Positions 5,401 to 6,711 of a stretch of DNA of 6,711 nucleotides are shown piece by piece. The position numbers and the translations under genes are program-made. The notes under the pieces were generated by a model. That model was given only the letters and a program-made list of their open reading frames with translations, did not search any database and had not been told where the DNA came from. Position 1 is the first letter of the stretch, and each line of letters opens with the position of its first letter. The stretch is from an uncultured Clostridia bacterium. Lineage in GTDB: Bacteria > Bacillota > Clostridia > Oscillospirales > Acutalibacteraceae. Location of the stretch: assembly GCA_945221685.1 (NCBI GenBank), contig CALYNN010000087.1:1-6711 (forward strand), written 5' to 3'.

Positions 5401-6711
5401 GAGCAGTGAATTTGACAATTATTGCCGTTTGTTATACTGAAGTGAGGCGCATAAGCCGAATAATCGGGAAGTATGTTTTTGGAGTCGACTCTTGTATAAC
5501 GGGTTCCACCGAACCAAAGGGATTTTTCTACAATATAGTAGCCGTTAACGGTAATAGGAGCGTTGGAGTAGAACCTCGCCCAGTTTTCAAATATACCGCC
5601 CATTGTAATATTCTTTGTTCCGCCGATATACATAAACGCGCTTGCAATATGGTTCTTACCTCCGTTAAGAATACTGTAGCCTCGTTCGTATTTGCTGTCA
5701 CCCTTATCGGTGTAAAATGCACCCTGAACAAGAGTAAGGTCTTTCAAAACAACTAATCCGCCGATGTTGTATATAGAAGACGTTGCGGTTAAGCTTTGAC
5801 AGCTCATAGTCGTATCGGCTTCAATATAAATTCCGTTACCCTCGGAGGCACAGGTTATATCACCTGAAACATATGTATTTCCGGAATTAACAATTATGGA
5901 CTCGCCTCTGTTATATACATAGTTTTTATCCTTATCGCCTGCTTTGTTGTAGCCGTTGATAATAAGATTATTTTCAATATAAACATTACCTCCGCCGAAA
6001 TAATATCCGTTTAAGGTAATTGTTCCTATTGAGTTGGGAGTATTTGTACCGATAAAGGTATCGCTGTCTGCGGCAAAGCCAAGCTCGCATTTGTTAATAT
6101 TCGAGGCGTTTTCAGCTATTGTCAGTCCCTGCATAATATACATATGGTGATTATTTTGCAGGGTTGCACCGTTAAGCGTAACCTTTCCGTCGGCATACAG
6201 AACACCGCCGTCATAAACTGTAAGGCTTTTGGTGACGGTAATATCCTCCGGGCAATCGAAATAACCGTATTGCTTTATTTCAAGAGTTGAAAGAATATAC
6301 TCGTTTTTACCGTTAAGAATTTGAGTTTTTGAATAGAAATTACCGTTAATAACAAGGGTTGCTCCGCTTTGAATATATGTAGCCTCGCCTACAAAAACTT
6401 CCGAGCGATCGTTACTGTCGCTTTCAATTTGAACGCTGCTGCTCTGAACATTTTTGAGTCCCCAAATCTTTGAGGAGCCGCTTGCGCTGATACTGCCGGC
6501 AGTTAAGTTACCCTTGCAAACAAAGCTTGAAGTATCGGTGGTGCTTATTGTACCGGAAACCGAAGTATTCTTTTTAGCCAATACTCTTGAGCTTTCCTTA
6601 ACATCAATATTTCCGCTTGCCGCAAGAGTACTGCCAAAAACAACTCTGCTTGAGCCTGATACCTCAAGACCTCCTAAGGAAGCAGTATCATCGAAACAAA
6701 GAGTATGCCCG
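2430..6711 (-). CDS. Giant beta-repeat protein with triple zinc-ribbon insertion (5' end outside window)
   Basis: The frame is open from the right edge to TAA at 2430-2432: 1426 codons are visible (numbered here from the first complete codon, 6710-6708) and more must lie outside. The TTG at 6581 is not a credible start, because the in-frame sequence upstream has the same repeat character and no ribosome-binding site precedes it. No signal peptide or anchor can be judged. Composition is rich in Ser, Asn, Gly, Tyr and Thr, with alternating hydrophobic residues typical of stacked beta strands. Residues 1-600 contain recurring S-I-x-N-G elements; about 640-910 and 1095-1140 have Y/F-V/I-G-G-type anchors every 20-21 residues, resembling beta-helix or bactofilin-like folds. 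Residues 949-1049 carry twelve cysteines in three ribbon-like modules. The end (about 1285-1375) has G-ALFYAP then WGS-IGD, weakly recalling C-terminal domains of PilX-type pilus-associated proteins. A structural or cell-surface role is inferred; no enzyme motif is seen. Confidence 0.92.
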   Translation of the reverse strand, partial: GHTLCFDDTASLGGLEVSGSSRVVFGSTLAASGNIDVKESSRVLAKKNTSVSGTISTTDTSSFVCKGNLTAGSISASGSSKIWGLKNVQSSSVQIESDSNDRSEVFVGEATYIQSGATLVINGNFYSKTQILNGKNEYILSTLEIKQYGYFDCPEDITVTKSLTVYDGGVLYADGKVTLNGATLQNNHHMYIMQGLTIAENASNINKCELGFAADSDTFIGTNTPNSIGTITLNGYYFGGGNVYIENNLIINGYNKAGDKDKNYVYNRGESIIVNSGNTYVSGDITCASEGNGIYIEADTTMSCQSLTATSSIYNIGGLVVLKDLTLVQGAFYTDKGDSKYERGYSILNGGKNHIASAFMYIGGTKNITMGGIFENWARFYSNAPITVNGYYIVEKSLWFGGTRYTRVDSKNILPDYSAYAPHFSITNGNNCQIHCSGDISTYCGIYNYPYSSLSSGGDVKYGMAILNGGDFLAAGEVGYSSNAYAYNHIEVFQTGDIKKGSYSIVNGFVDNVGDDGYNKNSIFFAGGKLTLGTKEHYSSSEENQVGGTFQNWGTAYIDGALNVYSNKEYAYNISSILAQPSSNTFIDGDCFSSSVTAIMDNSIFMCSGDLQSKRAAKINIDSEFLTDGDQYTPCYVYIGGNFFANSSGLSSDSSTNTNTTRKLDIYSNSNIYVGGSLFANCELNIKQNVNLIVAGHKTLTSTESLSDIIDSIETGALSKVTIATLIRDTDYRLFGYQHLNVDPCSRLIVEGNAFIRDTAKIRDMTKTYIYGDFTCYDYVEIGKALDGADETEAKEDLFKEEGETDAKYKFSNAASMYVGGDFYCSGYNKIYASSTLRVRDDYVSNRYLTLRHDAKIVVGKKLKAGSSIDMGSYSTAFVGGSMQAVTSTIKIRDCTNVFVGGNMTALSYIELGKAGDFVRENVGDSEVEEGEDNNYGDGHEKTHNQVACPKCSTTVKYNNATVTYIKCDNEDCGKYIKATVKCASCGASNYYAGANFACQNCGEHSYYQPTDSFTCPDCSTVNPIVIDASDPDNIIYRPFYIKCSSASCGVTFDPYAEGGEVKEVSSGTDENAEDTAAELANDSTDTAKGGTFYIGKKLVSYTGYIKEFAYSRVAVGQYVFTPKYVTLRHNADLWVMPETFNNTTYQKKAYVSQSDGSLWGDVMDTLKKLAHKITETFSPHAGSIYTLGELTLNKNASLMGTYDCIILGQCVLRQDSLVYMGHNFECSAPNVNLSLDSIWGNTSIVGFDTFGTANAKGQTFPVVVYADNEINIVTTVDMKLTYLVANKGDVNLYDIYSKSDNAERNAKQLPNAVCSYQGNINYFAMYGKIGALFYAPSKTVNLDGYYMEIWGSCIGDRVEMNTYYLALHRFTNWRTMNLHIAESGSVYLVSENEYDNAKDNIDDIYMFNPTKETDTSLPDGAQIFY
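3303..4043 (-). repeat. Beta-repeat unit B of the duplication, carrying the zinc-ribbon insert
   Basis: Residues 890-1136 of the giant protein: IKIRDCTNVFVGGNM, YIELGKAGDF, then the long cysteine-rich insert, GGTFYIGKKLVSYTGYIK, and YVTLRHNADLWV. The first block is offset exactly 130 residues from unit A and the last block 277 residues, so unit B is about 147 residues longer, all of it in the loop after the IE(I/L)GKA block. Confidence 0.7.
3438..3968 (-). other. Inserted acidic linker / three zinc ribbons / acidic linker
   Basis: This encodes residues about 915-1091 of the giant protein. It begins with an acidic linker containing EVEEGED. Then come Cys 949, 952, 968, 973 (CPKC-x15-CDNEDC), Cys 983, 986, 999, 1002 (CASC-x12-CQNC) and Cys 1016, 1019, 1044, 1049 (CPDC-x24-CSSASC). 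A second acidic linker rich in Glu, Asp, Ser and Thr follows (about 1054-1090). Each set of two knuckles is a standard four-Cys zinc-ribbon pattern, and all twelve cysteines are used exactly once. Zinc binding is inferred from the pattern. In the family context such ribbons usually mediate protein-protein or nucleic-acid contacts; here neither is shown. Confidence 0.85.
4134..4433 (-). repeat. Beta-repeat unit A of an internal duplication
   Basis: Residues 760-859 of the giant protein: AKIRDMTKTYIYGDF, then YVEIGKALDG, an acidic loop of about 27 residues (785-811), MYVGGDFYCSGYNK, and YLTLRHDAKIVV. The same order of elements recurs in unit B. The duplication is divergent at nucleotide level, so it is old rather than a recent copy. 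Confidence 0.7.
5181..5888 (-). repeat. Degenerate repeats with S-I-x-N-G motif, about 39-residue spacing
   Basis: In residues 275-510 of the giant protein the motif recurs as SIIVNSG, SILNGG, SITNGN, AILNGG and SIVNGF, with the Asn at residues 275, 349, 428, 468 and 507. The intervals are 74, 79, 40 and 39, near one or two multiples of 39. GGIFENWARFYSNAPI and GGTFQNWGTAYIDGAL (within about 370-390 and 547-565) form another pair. This is consistent with two beta-helix turns per repeat. It was seen by eye and not tested with a repeat-finding program. Confidence 0.5.

Noticed and set aside
5406..5756. 116-codon + strand frame opposite the giant gene
   Set aside because: It lies wholly antisense to a long, clearly coding repeat frame, has no ribosome-binding site and no family resemblance; it is a shadow of biased codon use.
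2430..6711. CRISPR array, transposon or tandem DNA repeats behind the recurring TCCGCC-type words
   Set aside because: The recurring words are codons for the Y/F-V/I-G-G motif of a repeat protein. They are irregularly spaced and divergent, with no spacer architecture, terminal inverted repeats or transposase.

Overview
The window looks like a chromosomal segment of a low-GC, probably anaerobic Firmicute, most likely a gut-type clostridium (Oscillospiraceae/Ruminococcaceae-like). This is inferred from the AT-rich intergenic DNA, Gram-positive-style Shine-Dalgarno sites and hairpin terminators, an FMN-riboswitch-controlled RibU, and a small ferredoxin:thioredoxin-reductase-like protein. No marker gene fixes the species.

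Layout from left to right. (1) Positions 1-198, + strand: an FMN riboswitch, missing only its outermost 5' strand at the window edge, then an expression platform ending in a strong intrinsic terminator hairpin. (2) 218-820, +: ribU, the riboflavin-binding S component of an ECF transporter, with its own terminator at 843-880. (3) Convergent to it on the - strand is a probable two-gene operon, read right to left: an MFS permease (2317-1127) followed after 38 nt by a 65-residue six-cysteine protein of the FTR catalytic-subunit type (1088-891). A good sigma-70-type promoter precedes the permease. (4) 6711-2430, -: one very long open frame of at least 1426 codons that enters from the right edge. 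It has no stop and no convincing start in the window, so its N terminus lies outside. It ends in a terminator at 2411-2379 that directly abuts the permease promoter.

The long protein is the notable part. It is built almost entirely from short beta-rich repeats, with a roughly 20-21-residue rhythm of Y/F-V/I-G-G-type anchors in its middle part. This suggests a beta-helix or bactofilin-like stack. A unit of about 100 residues is duplicated. In the second copy, the loop that is a short acidic stretch in the first copy is replaced by about 175 residues holding twelve cysteines, which fall into three consecutive four-cysteine zinc-ribbon-like modules flanked by acidic linkers. The C-terminal part resembles the beta-rich tail of PilX-type pilus-associated proteins, on weak evidence. 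Taken together it is probably a large structural or surface protein with an inserted metal-binding triplet. Its function cannot be read from the sequence.

The transport genes make ordinary sense: ribU takes up riboflavin when FMN is low. No functional link between ribU, the permease/FTR-like pair and the giant protein is visible; they look like three independent transcription units.
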